Positions 55,085 to 64,000 of a stretch of DNA of 64,000 nucleotides are shown piece after piece. The stretch's first letter is position 1. Each line of letters starts with the position of its first letter. The DNA is taken from positions 257,952,077 to 258,016,076 of the forward strand of contig CP136061.1 in NCBI GenBank assembly GCA_032622095.1, written 5' to 3'. Below the pieces are notes generated by a model. The model was not told the origin of the DNA. It was given only the letters and a program-made list of their open reading frames with translations, and made no database searches. A program made the translations under genes and the position numbers. This DNA comes from Siphonodentalium dalli (taxonomy: Eukaryota > Mollusca > Scaphopoda > Gadilida > Siphonodentaliidae).

Positions 55085-55775
55085 ATCTCATAAGGGGATT
55101 TGACAAAAGAGTCGAACGTGATATACAGTTGAGAATTGTTTGGAACAATAGCCTTCACTCTTGTATTGTTTCGGCACATGTCTACTTCATATCGAGTTGA
55201 CTTTAGAATCACAGCAACATGATACATATATGTCTGACTTTTAAAATACAGTTACGATAGCAGGAAACATAAATGATACACAACACAAATTAATATACTC
55301 ACCGTTAACAAAATAATTTGCATTTAAATGGCTTCCAGGTGACCATAATCAGGTCTGACAAATTATTTGTATAACTATAACAGCTGTGTACATGTATTAG
55401 TATAGTTTGATACCACTATTACAGAACAACAATGATTAAATTGCATGCGTGGGACACACAGTCTGTAGTTATACTTTGTTATCTAATTAAACAAAATGTT
55501 TCTTCCATTGTATGGACTTAACCAAATTTGTCATGGGTGAGGTGTGCATGCACGTATATGGTGTGGAGAACTGGTCGTGGGTGTCGTGTGTTGGTATATC
55601 TAGAAATGGCCATTGGTGAGGTGTAAGTGCATACCTGGATTGACCATATATAGTCATGTGTGTGGTGTATGTGTATATCTTGAGTGGCTATATGGCGTAG
55701 TGAGATGCAAGTATATAGTATAAAGTGAGTGACTGTGTGGTCATATGTGAAGTGAATATATTATGTAGAGGGAGT
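55085..55775. other. No gene seen
   Basis: AT-rich. 55510-55750 has loosely repeated GTGGTGTATGTGTATATC-like text without a clear unit. Confidence 0.4.
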
Positions 55776-55779
55776 TATT

Positions 55780-55945
55780 GTATGATTACGACATTAATGC
55801 TTTAAGTCCACCGATCTATTGTGCGACAAAAGTGGTCACAAAATTCAAAACAGCAGCGTCGTATTAGATAATAATTGATGACGTCACAAAATCAGATATA
55901 GTCTACATACGACCCAAAGCGTCCGGCTCTGGTTCGTTATAAATG
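55780..55945 (-). repeat. Dispersed repeat related to the end of the element at 18237
   Basis: ATTACGACATTAATGCTTTA, CCACCGATCTATTGTGCGAC and GACGCTTTGGGTCG-type text matches 18245-18395 in reverse complement and ends GGTTCGTTATAAATG, i.e. the same GGTTCGTTAT terminus. Confidence 0.78.
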
Positions 55946-55949
55946 TAAC

Positions 55950-57075
55950 GTTTTAGCTTTTCTGAATTCCATATTTTAATCGTGACATGTTCTAAGTTAT
56001 GCACACACTTGCATACAGGGACATATTCAGAAAAGCGTAATTGTTTGAATAGCCTAGTTTAAAATATAACCCTGTTGTGCCAATACCGCTTTACTAAGAA
56101 ACACATTTGACAAGGCATTAATTCAGAACGCAGGAAGCGTCTATAGTGGGGTCGGCGCAAAACCCGAATGTGTGTAATAAGTCTATAGCCATTTAAACTA
56201 TTCACTATTTGAATTCATTCAAGCTTTTCTGATTTCCCATTTGAAACATTATATATTCTTAGGAATGCACGGAATTCCATACAAGGACATATTAAGAAAA
56301 GCTTAATCTTGTGAATAGCCTAATTAAAAATATAATATACAAACTGGGGAAAAAAGATCCAGAGTAATCGACGGAGTAATGTGACGGTGCACAACGAACT
56401 TTAATCAGACAAAACTCATTATATCCCAAGAGTAAACTCTGTGTTCAGGATATAATGCCTTTCGTCGGACATATTCTATGTATGGATTATTAGTAAGCTC
56501 AGCTACAGCGTGTCAATGTTCATAGCATAGTACAGTCAGCGACTGTGCTTCGTATATACAGTAACTAGGTATGGAATATGTGCTTCTTAACATTAAAATA
56601 GAACCCTTTGTCGCAGTATAGCCTTTTCAAGGCATTAATTCAGAGCGCACGATGGGTCAAATTGTGTCGGCACAATAGCCGAATGTGTAGTATAGCCACT
56701 TAAACTATCCACTGTTTGAATTAATTTAGCTTTTCTGAATTCCATATTTTAAATATGACATGCTCCTATGAATGCACGGAATTCCATACAAGCGTAATTG
56801 TGTGAATAACTTAATTAAAATATATAACCATGTTGTAACAATACAGCATCTAAAAAGTACAATTTCAACAAGGCATTAATTCAGAACGCACGGAGTGTCA
56901 AATGGGGTTGGCACAACAGCCGAATGCGTGTAATATAGCCATTGAAACTATCAACAGTTGTTACTGTTTGAATTATGTTTAGCTTTTCTGAATTCCATAT
57001 TTCAAGCAGGACATGTTCTTATACCTGTAGGAATTCCATACATGGAAATATTCAGAAAAAGCGGTATGGTCATGG
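55950..57075. repeat. Tandem array of ~250-270-bp units
   Basis: TTTAGCTTTTCTGAATTCCA recurs near 55955, 56222, 56728 and 56978. Each copy is followed by GGAATTCCATACA-GGACAT and GCATTAATTCAGARCGCA. The second interval carries an extra block of about 230 bp (56345-56575) not found in the others. Confidence 0.85.
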
Positions 57076-57284
57076 ACGCTCATGTATGATTGATATCACG
57101 CCAACACAAAAGGGTGTTCGTACATGGACATACAGTTTGCATACATGCAATTGTCTGATAAACGACTTGCATCTCATGCGATAGAAGGGAGGCGAACGAA
57201 CTCAGACGTGTCATAAAGAAGAAGCAAGTTCAAGAATAAATGCTGACAAGGCTGATCGCGATTCATTAAAAATAAACTAGAGCT

Positions 57285-57429
57285 GTGTATTGACCCGCTC
57301 GACCCGAGGCAACATCCAAAAGGGATCGTTAACGTTGGGTCCGCACAAGTGGCTACCCAGTCCTCAATAGATGTAGACAAGGCAGTGGAACTTGGCCGAG
57401 AACAGATGATAAATTTCGAAAAAGGGTGA
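57285..57429 (+). pseudogene. N-terminal fragment of the family seen at 30860
   Basis: In one frame: LELCIDPLDPRQHPKGIVNV, SAQVATQS, then DVDKAVELGREQMINFEKG and a TGA. In my memory this text precedes the EEADTR region in the same uncharacterised repetitive gene family, so it would be an independent fragment. It is short, ends in a stop, and the upstream part is out of frame. Confidence 0.5.
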
Positions 57430-57439
57430 CCGTCCAGTT

Positions 57440-58280
57440 TTCATAGTACACAATTGCAACAGTTAGAATACTTTAACAGTTTTTATATCCACATCTATAT
57501 GCCCTTTACGAGAAACTTAAAGATAGTCTATCTCTTTGTAAACATGTGTTATATAATTACCGGGGTATACAATATTAGATATGAACCCAAGAACCCTGTC
57601 CGAAAATGCTTCTATCGATTAATATTTAATATATTTCGAAAATTTTCTGGTCTAAAAACGTGTTGTTGTTTAGGCAACGAACACTAGTGATTATTGTTAA
57701 CAGAAACCAGAAATTTGATTTTGTAATTTTGTCACAAATAAACGTTAATTGGACTCATTTTAACTATGTAATAAAACAATACAAGCAATCAATCTGGAAC
57801 ATGTGACGTTCGGAGCATTGCTATGGGAACACCACAATGATCGACATCACTATATGGTATCGCCTGAGTGGTCTGTCCTAAAAATAGAACACTAAAGTGT
57901 CCCATTTAAACATCTCATTTTATAATAAAATATTCGAAATAAAATGAATATTAATTTATAGAAGCGTTTCTGGACATGGGTCTTCATTTCATATTTATTA
58001 TTTTATACCCACGAAACTATTTCAAAATTGTTATATGAAGAGATGATCCATCTTTAATATGTTCCAATGATAGGCATCATTTGCATCAGCTTGATCGATA
58101 TAATATACAACATTATCCATGTCACACAATCGCACACTCTTGGTGGTTAATGAAATATATTGATATGAAAATAGAGGCACATATGTGAAGTAGGTATGAT
58201 AAAACCATAAATGGAAAATAGAAATAGAAAATATAAAGTATACACATATACAAATTTCATAAATTTCTACATTAAATTTT
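57440..58280. other. No gene seen
   Basis: AT-rich spacer without recognised repeats or coding signal. Confidence 0.4.
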
Positions 58281-58287
58281 GGATACG

Positions 58288-58930
58288 CTCACTTCAAATT
58301 CAAGGAGCAGTGTTACAATGCCATCGTGCGTCCAATAGTAGAGTATTCATCGACTGTATGGAACCCACACACAGATGAACTCATCGATAATATAGAGAAA
58401 GTTCAACTGAGAGCAGCCAGAATGGTCCAGAACAACTACCACTGGAGGAGCAGCCCTGAAACGATGATAAAAAATATTGGATTGAAATCACTTGAAGAAA
58501 GACGAAATGATGCCACCTTGACTATGTTTTTCAAGTGTATCAAATGACTGGTCGTCACAAATCAAGCTACTCCACTCGTGAGGAGCAGAACCAACGACAG
58601 ATCATGTTAGAGTAGATGCTTATACATACTCCTTCTTTCCGTCTGCCATACGAATGTGGAACGCCCTATCTGAAGAGGCAGTGGCATGCACCTCACTGGA
58701 AGACTTTCAGAAGAAGATGCTCAATTCAGGCTACTGATGATGACAGAACAGATATTTTAACTTTACTCATGATAATTTTACTTGTAATATACACAATATC
58801 CTTGTGATAAATACACCAATATTGGCTTTTAACGACATCCTCATCCGCCTGTGTGCACAAATGCGATACTATTCCTACAAAAGCCTTCTGCGGGGAGTTG
58901 CATTGTATCGGAAGAAGAAGAAGAGGAATT
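58288..58930 (+). pseudogene. LINE 3' end fragment (reverse transcriptase tail)
   Basis: RPIVEYSSTVWNPHTDELID, KVQLRAARMVQNNYHW and LEERRNDATLTMFFKCIK to a TGA at 58545; then after a frame change YSFFPSAIRMWNALSEEAVA and SLEDFQKKML. This is the C-terminal portion of a second LINE lineage. The 3' UTR keeps a CATCCGCCTGTGTGCAC and GCGGGGAGTTGCATTGTATC block and ends in a GAAGAAGAAGAAGAGG stretch. Confidence 0.82.
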
Positions 58931-59430
58931 AACTATTATGATTGGTAGTGCATCACTTAACAGCGTGGTGGTCGGCTTAAGCATGTCTGAGTGAATTAAA
59001 TCCATTTCTGCCAGCGAAGTCTTACACAGAGGGTCCATAACACTTTTTTGAAGTACATTTTATCAGTTGCTTTCTACACGGGAATATGATAAAGATCGGT
59101 TAATCCAAGGTAGTCTACACTTATATTCAGTGCTTTTGTTACTCTTATCCTGACATTTGTAAACTGCTGCAAGATAGACTGCTCTGGACACAATTAGTGA
59201 AGTTTCCACTGCCGGAGTCCAAGACAGGGGTGCCTCTACTGTGGGACCGGGATATGAGCACCCCCTGCTAATACATTATGTGTATCACCCCCCCCCCCCC
59301 TTAACAAAAAAAATAACTATCATGATTGGAAGTGCATAACTTAACAGCGTGGTTGTCGGCTTAAGCGTGTGAGTGAATTAAATACATCTCTACCGGCGAA
59401 GTCTTACACAGAGGGTCCATATCACTCTCT
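58930..59430. repeat. Duplicated ~110-bp segment
   Basis: AACTATTATGATTGGTAGTG at 58930 and AACTATCATGATTGGAAGTG at 59315 start two copies that both end GCGAAGTCTTACACAGAGGG TCCATA. A C-run of 12 (59288-59299) lies between them. Confidence 0.88.
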
Positions 59431-59659
59431 TCAAATATGTGTGGCGCCTTCGATAATGTCCTATCTGATACTGACCACCTATATTTACTTACTGTACATT
59501 GAAGTCGGTTCTTCAAACAAGCGTGTAAATTAACGGGGCGGTTAAGTCTATGCAACCAATCTAAGCGCAGCCGACAGCTAGAACCATGAGTTATAATATG
59601 ATCGTACGTGACACGTAATGGAGCAACAACCAAGTTGATCATTAAATTCAATATTACAA

Positions 59660-60232
59660 TTATTATAGGATGTTCCGTACAGGGTACTACATGTGCTACA
59701 CCACTCGGAGAAATATCTGTGTCGTCACACAAATACCATGTTAGAACTTGGATTGATATATTCGTAATCGTATATAGTCACCAATAGCCGGGTTACTACC
59801 CTAGTAACAGACATTGCCCATCTGGTGAACTATTCAAACCCAGCATTAAAATCATGATTATGATCAGTCCAAATATATGAGTAAAGTTCGAACATAAGAT
59901 AATAATAGCTGAGAACCTGGTGTAAATTGAACTGTGGTGGGGCCTCAACCATATCTACCCCTGCACGTCAGAACAAAATTATGCCATGAAATGGCATAAG
60001 TAGCTTGAGGATGGAAGTGAACCATCATCCCACAGCGAAATCAACCAGGCATGTTGGGTTTGAATAGTTCACTAGATGGGCAATGTCAGGTACTACGGTA
60101 GTGACCTGGCTATTGGTGACTATATACGATTACGAATATATCAATTCAAGTTCTAACATGGTATTTTAGTGTGATGACGCAGACATTTCTCCGAGTGGTG
60201 TAGCACATGTAGTACCCTGTATGTATATATAC
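59660..60232. repeat. Inverted repeat, arms about 190 bp
   Basis: TACAGGGTACTACATGTGCT to TTCAAACCCAGCAT (59675-59845) is mirrored at 60055-60220 (TTGGGTTTGAATAGTTCACT to AGCACATGTAGTACCCTGTA). The loop is about 200 bp. A few substitutions separate the arms. Confidence 0.9.
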
Positions 60233-60269
60233 ATATATATATATCACAGCAGAAGTTTCCTTAGAATTA

Positions 60270-60830
60270 ATGGATGGAAATGGAATGCCTTTAATATTTG
60301 TATTATTTGAGTCGGTCATAGATTACCTTAGCTGCAGGCAATCAATGCAATACATGTAAACTATGTAGAAAAAGAAATTATGGAATGAAGTGTTGTGAAT
60401 ATGATGCGTCACTTTAATATTTGAGTCGGACATAGATTACCTTACCTGAAGGCAATCAATGCAATAAGCGATGTACATGTAGAAACAGAAATTATTGAAT
60501 GAAGTGTAATGAATATGAAGCGTCATGTTAATGCAATATCGATTGGGTGGAAGAGAAATTTCACTGTAATAGTTAACGATGATATACATATAGAATTATA
60601 TATTATCCCCATTGAAGACGATCAATGCAATAACCAGTGTAGAAATGGAAAAAATCTTGTCTGAATGAATCGATGTGTGAACATAGTCTCACTTTAATGA
60701 AATGTTGAGATGATGATCAACGATGAATTTGCAATTTCTTTAATGATGAAATTGGTTTACATATACATGTATATGCAGCTGAAATTGTGAATTGACTGAA
60801 ATGTAATTATTAAAGTGTCAATGACACTGT
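60270..60830. repeat. ~115-bp tandem repeat, four diverged copies
   Basis: GAGTCGGWCATAGATTACCT, GGCAATCAATGCAATA and GAAATTATKGAATGAAGTGT recur near 60310, 60424, 60540 and 60640, with decreasing similarity. Confidence 0.82.
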
Positions 60831-60889
60831 AGCTCAATGTGGAAAGGGAATAATTTCATGTGTTACAGTTAATGGAGCGATTAGGAATG

Positions 60890-63440
60890 TGGAAAGTTGA
60901 AAGGCCTAGTTATGCAAAGATTAAAATCCAAGATGGCCGCGGCAGCCATGTTTTTTTGCCAAATGACCCAAAAAAGACTCCTTCCTATTTACATGTCATT
61001 GTTAACATCCTTCACAAATTTCATGATGATCCTAGAAAAGATACGACCTGTAGCCCATGTCAAATGATTTAGTCATGCAAAGAGTAAAATACCAGATGGC
61101 TGCTGGCGACCAGGTTTCTTGATTGAATTCAAAATGAATCTTTTCCCATTTACATGTAAATGATTTGACCAAAGATAAGACTTGTAGCCCTTGACAAAGA
61201 ATTTAGTCATGCAACGAGTATAATCCAAGATGGCTGCTGGCGGCCATGTTTTTGGCTAAACAATCCCAAAATTACTCGTTTCCCATCTATGTCAATTTTA
61301 ACATCCATGACAAATTTAATAATGATCCGACAAAAGATACGACCTGTAGCCCGTGCTAATGAATTGAATTTTGAAATCCAAGATGACCGCTGACGGCCAT
61401 GTTTTTTTTATCAAACGACCAGTGTTCACGCTGCCATTTTAGCCATTTGCGAAAATAAATTGTAAATGGCGAAAAGAAAATGACAAAATGGCGAAAAAAA
61501 TGGCTAAACTAATTTCCTCCAAAATGTGTCCATCTGGACAATGTGGCGATTATAAACACACAATCAGTCATCGGTCTAAATACATCACGCGCAGCTGACA
61601 CCAAAAACAACAAAAGAGTAAGTCCGCACCCCATGTATGTTACACGACCCGATGTGCTTGGAGCAATTCGAAATAGGTGTACATTGGTGTTGATTCCATG
61701 CAGTGTTAATGGCAGACGCTTTGTGTTGTAATACACGCAAATTTCTAAAATGAATTTCTTTCATTTGCAGTTTGATCCGTATTAATTAATTCCAACATTT
61801 TACAAAAACAGATTGATCTTCCAACTGGCCGCGATTCATCTCAAAATATGTTCCCAACCAAGTGGCTGAAGTAAATTTAAAGTGGCTAAAAACATTGGCA
61901 TTTGGCTAAATTATGGCTAAAGGAATTTCTGGGCCAGCGGGAACACTGCAAACGACCCCAACATGACTCCTTCCCATCTACATTGTACATGTCAATAGCC
62001 ATGACAAATGTCATAATGATCTGACCAAAGCTACGACCTACAGCCTGTGACTAAGGATTTAGTCATGCAAAGAGTAAAATCCAAGATGCTCATGACGGCC
62101 ATGTTTTTTTGGCCTAAGTGCCACAAAATGACTCGTTCCCATCAGCCTGTGTCTTTATTAACATCCATGACAAATTTCTTGATAATCAGACGAACAGTAC
62201 GACATGTAGACCGCGCCAATCAATTTAATTTTGAAATCAAAGATGGCTGCCATCGGCCATGTTTTTTTTGCCAAATGACCCCAAAATGACACATTCCCAT
62301 CTACATGTCAATGTCAACATTCATGACAAATTTCAAAATGATCAGACCGAAGTAAGGACTTGTAGCCTGTGTCAAAGGATTTAGTCATGCAAAGAGTAAA
62401 ATCCAAGATGGCTGCTGGCGTCAATGTTTTTTTGCCGAATAACCCCAAAAGGACCAACTCCCATTTACATTTCAAGGTCAACCGCCATGACAAATTTCAT
62501 GAAGATCCGACCAAAGCTACGACCTGTAGCCCTCGCCAAAGGATTTAGTCATGCAAAGAGTAAAATCCAAGATGCTCATGATGGCCATGTTTTTTGGCCA
62601 AACAACCCCAAAATGACTCGTTCCCATCTGCCTGTCATTATTAAATCCATGACAAATTTCATGATGATCAGAACATCCATGACAAATTTCATGATAATCA
62701 CACGAAAAGTTCGACCTGTAGACCGCGCCAATCGATTTAATTTTTAAATAAAAGATGGCTGCCAGCGGCCATGTTTTTGGCCAAATGACCCCAAAATGAC
62801 TCATTCCCATCTACACGTCAATGTCAAAATTCATGACAAATTTCATAATGATCTGACCAAAGTAAGGACCTGTAGCCTGTGCCAAAGGATTTAGTCATGC
62901 AAAGAGTAAATTCCAAAATGGCTGCTGGCGGCCATGTTTTTTGACCGAATAACCCCAAAAGGACTCATTCCAATTTGCATGTCAAGGTCAACAGCCATGA
63001 CAACTTTCATGAAGATCCGACCAAAGCTACGACTTGTAGCTCGCGCCAAAGGATTTAGCATGCAAAGAGTAAAATCCAAGATGCTCATGACGGCCATGTT
63101 TTTTGGCCGAACTACCCCAAAATAACTCGTTCCCATCAGCCTGTCATTATTAACATCCATGACAAATTTCATGATAATCAGACGAAAAGTTCGACTTGTA
63201 GACCGCGCCAATCGACTTAATTTTGAAATAAAAGATGGCTGCCAGCGGCCATGTTTTTGGCCAAATGACCCCAAAATGACTCATTCCCATCTACGTGTCA
63301 TGGTCAACAGCCATGACATATTTCACGAAGATCCGACCAAAGCTACGACTTGTAGCGCGCGCCAAAGGATTTAGTCATGCAAAGAGTAAAATCCAAGATG
63401 CTCATGACGGCCATGTGTTTTGGCCGAACAACCCCTATTA
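60890..63440. repeat. 2.5-kb array of ~160-bp units in alternating types
   Basis: Type A units contain AGTCATGCAAAGAGTAAAAT CCAAGATG (about 61068, 61201, 62062, 62386, 62552, 62896, 63057, 63376). Type B units contain CAATTTAATTTTGAAATCAA AGATGGCTGCC (61365, 62220, 62735, 63212). Both share GGCCATGTTTTTTGGCCAAA, GACTCRTTCCCATCTACATG and ATGACAAATTTCATGATGAT. A-A-B order gives a higher-order period near 480-510 bp. The open frames are out-of-register reads of the repeat. Confidence 0.9.
61420..61948. mobile_element. hAT-like non-autonomous element, 529 bp, perfect 8-bp target duplication
   Basis: CAAACGAC occurs at 61412-61419 and again at 61949-61956, directly flanking ends CAGTGTTCACGCTGCC and (reverse complement) CAGTGTTCCCGCTGGCCC. 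CAGTG-type ends with an 8-bp duplication are the hallmark of hAT. The interior is rich in ATGGCGAAAA and TGGCTAAA and has no transposase frame. Confidence 0.92.
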
Positions 63441-63504
63441 TAAGCCCAAAACGTGATGATTTTCAAGTTCGATAACATAGTGCTTTTGGCCTTTCAAGTT
63501 GCAG

Positions 63505-63671
63505 ACCTTCCTGAAATATGTGACTTCCTGCTGAATATACAAGTAAAATACGCGCGTGGACTGTACATGCCATGGCCGTATTTATGTCACAGATGGTTCG
63601 CCACGGAACAATATAAAGAGCTTTGGTCTCACTTGTGTGCGAAAATTGAGAACATCAGAACATTTGTTATG
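63505..63671 (+). CDS. Putative internal exon, unknown protein
   Basis: Acceptor TTTCAAGTTGCAG at 63504 and donor TTATG^GTAAAT at 63671; 167 nt, entering in phase 1 and leaving in phase 0. It encodes DLPEICDFLLNIQVKYARGL, YMPWPYLCHRWFATEQYKEL and WSHLCAKIENIRTFVM: a dense mix of Trp, Tyr and Cys unlike the repeat-derived frames nearby. The first GTAAAA at 63540 could be an alternative donor. I do not recognise the family. If real, the rest of the gene lies to the right of the window. Confidence 0.45.
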
Positions 63672-63679
63672 GTAAATTG

Positions 63680-64000
63680 AATTGTTCAACAATTGTGAGA
63701 TGCAGTCGAAGTGGCAAGGATTATTTACCAGTTGTCACATTTAAGCGGTACATAAATCCCAAATCCCGTACTCACTCTTGTCGTGTTCCGGGAATCATGT
63801 AAGTTTTGTAGCTAAGCACACGAGATACAAGAACATACTTAACCATTGCTTTCCCAAATACCCATTTCACCGACGAGTACTTCCATCGGGAAAAGTTTGA
63901 TAATAAGTTCAAGAAACTGAATAACTATATGATAGTAAACCTTCTGCACTTATATTGTTTGCTCGGCTGGCTACATTCATTAACGACCACAGCGCCGTAT
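63680..64000. other. No further exon recognised
   Basis: Nothing supportable in the last 320 bases. Confidence 0.4.

Noticed and set aside
60860-63374. Many mid-size ORFs in the right-hand array (for example 62424-62747)
   Set aside because: Each is the satellite read in one of its frames; similar peptides recur with the unit.

Overview
The window is repeat-dominated animal (metazoan) DNA, not bacterial. The evidence is introns with GT/AG sites, genes split into small phase-1 exons, several non-LTR retrotransposons, a tRNA-derived SINE with a Pol III B box, Helitrons, hAT, piggyBac-like and other TTAA-type elements, and long tandem arrays. The SINE tail, the C-type lectin and PAN-like exons and the Helitron style suggest a marine lophotrochozoan, most likely a mollusc. 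That is inference; no gene here fixes the species.

Host coding content is sparse. The best gene is a split type II membrane C-type lectin on the plus strand. Exon 1 (32467-32620) encodes a short cytosolic tail and one membrane helix, exon 2 (45301-45522) the first half of a lectin domain, and exon 3 (54225-54448) the second half. All junctions are phase 1 and join to an open frame of about 199 residues. A paralogous pair of lectin exons lies at 23285-23491 and 25379-25587, but the first has an in-frame TGA just before its donor, so this copy looks broken or polymorphic. A secreted PAN/apple-like exon lies at 15185-15484. An unidentified internal exon lies near the right edge (63505-63671).

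The rest is mobile and repetitive DNA. 1-8 kb: tandem repeats and two LINE fragments (4.3 kb minus, 6.4-8.0 kb plus). 8-15 kb: hairpin elements, a 45-bp satellite, two abutting Helitrons, a TTAA-flanked DNA element. 15-20 kb: a very large inverted repeat interrupted by two insertions. 20-26 kb: a minus-strand Helitron with a paralogous empty site, then lectin locus 1. 26-31 kb: a cluster of palindromic TTAA-type MITEs and a decayed conserved gene copy. 32-55 kb: lectin locus 2, whose introns contain three head-to-tail Helitrons (34.2-37.4 kb), more palindromic MITEs, a SINE, minisatellites and a nearly intact LINE (48.2-52.3 kb). 55-64 kb: tandem arrays, a LINE 3' end, inverted repeats and a 2.5-kb array split by a hAT-like element with a perfect 8-bp target duplication.

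The most distinctive family is a MITE with termini CCCTTTACCCAACA in TTAA sites that carries one or two near-perfect ~70-bp palindromes. At least ten copies or relics carry the outer termini and several more have only the hairpins. No prokaryotic operon, CRISPR array or defence system is present.
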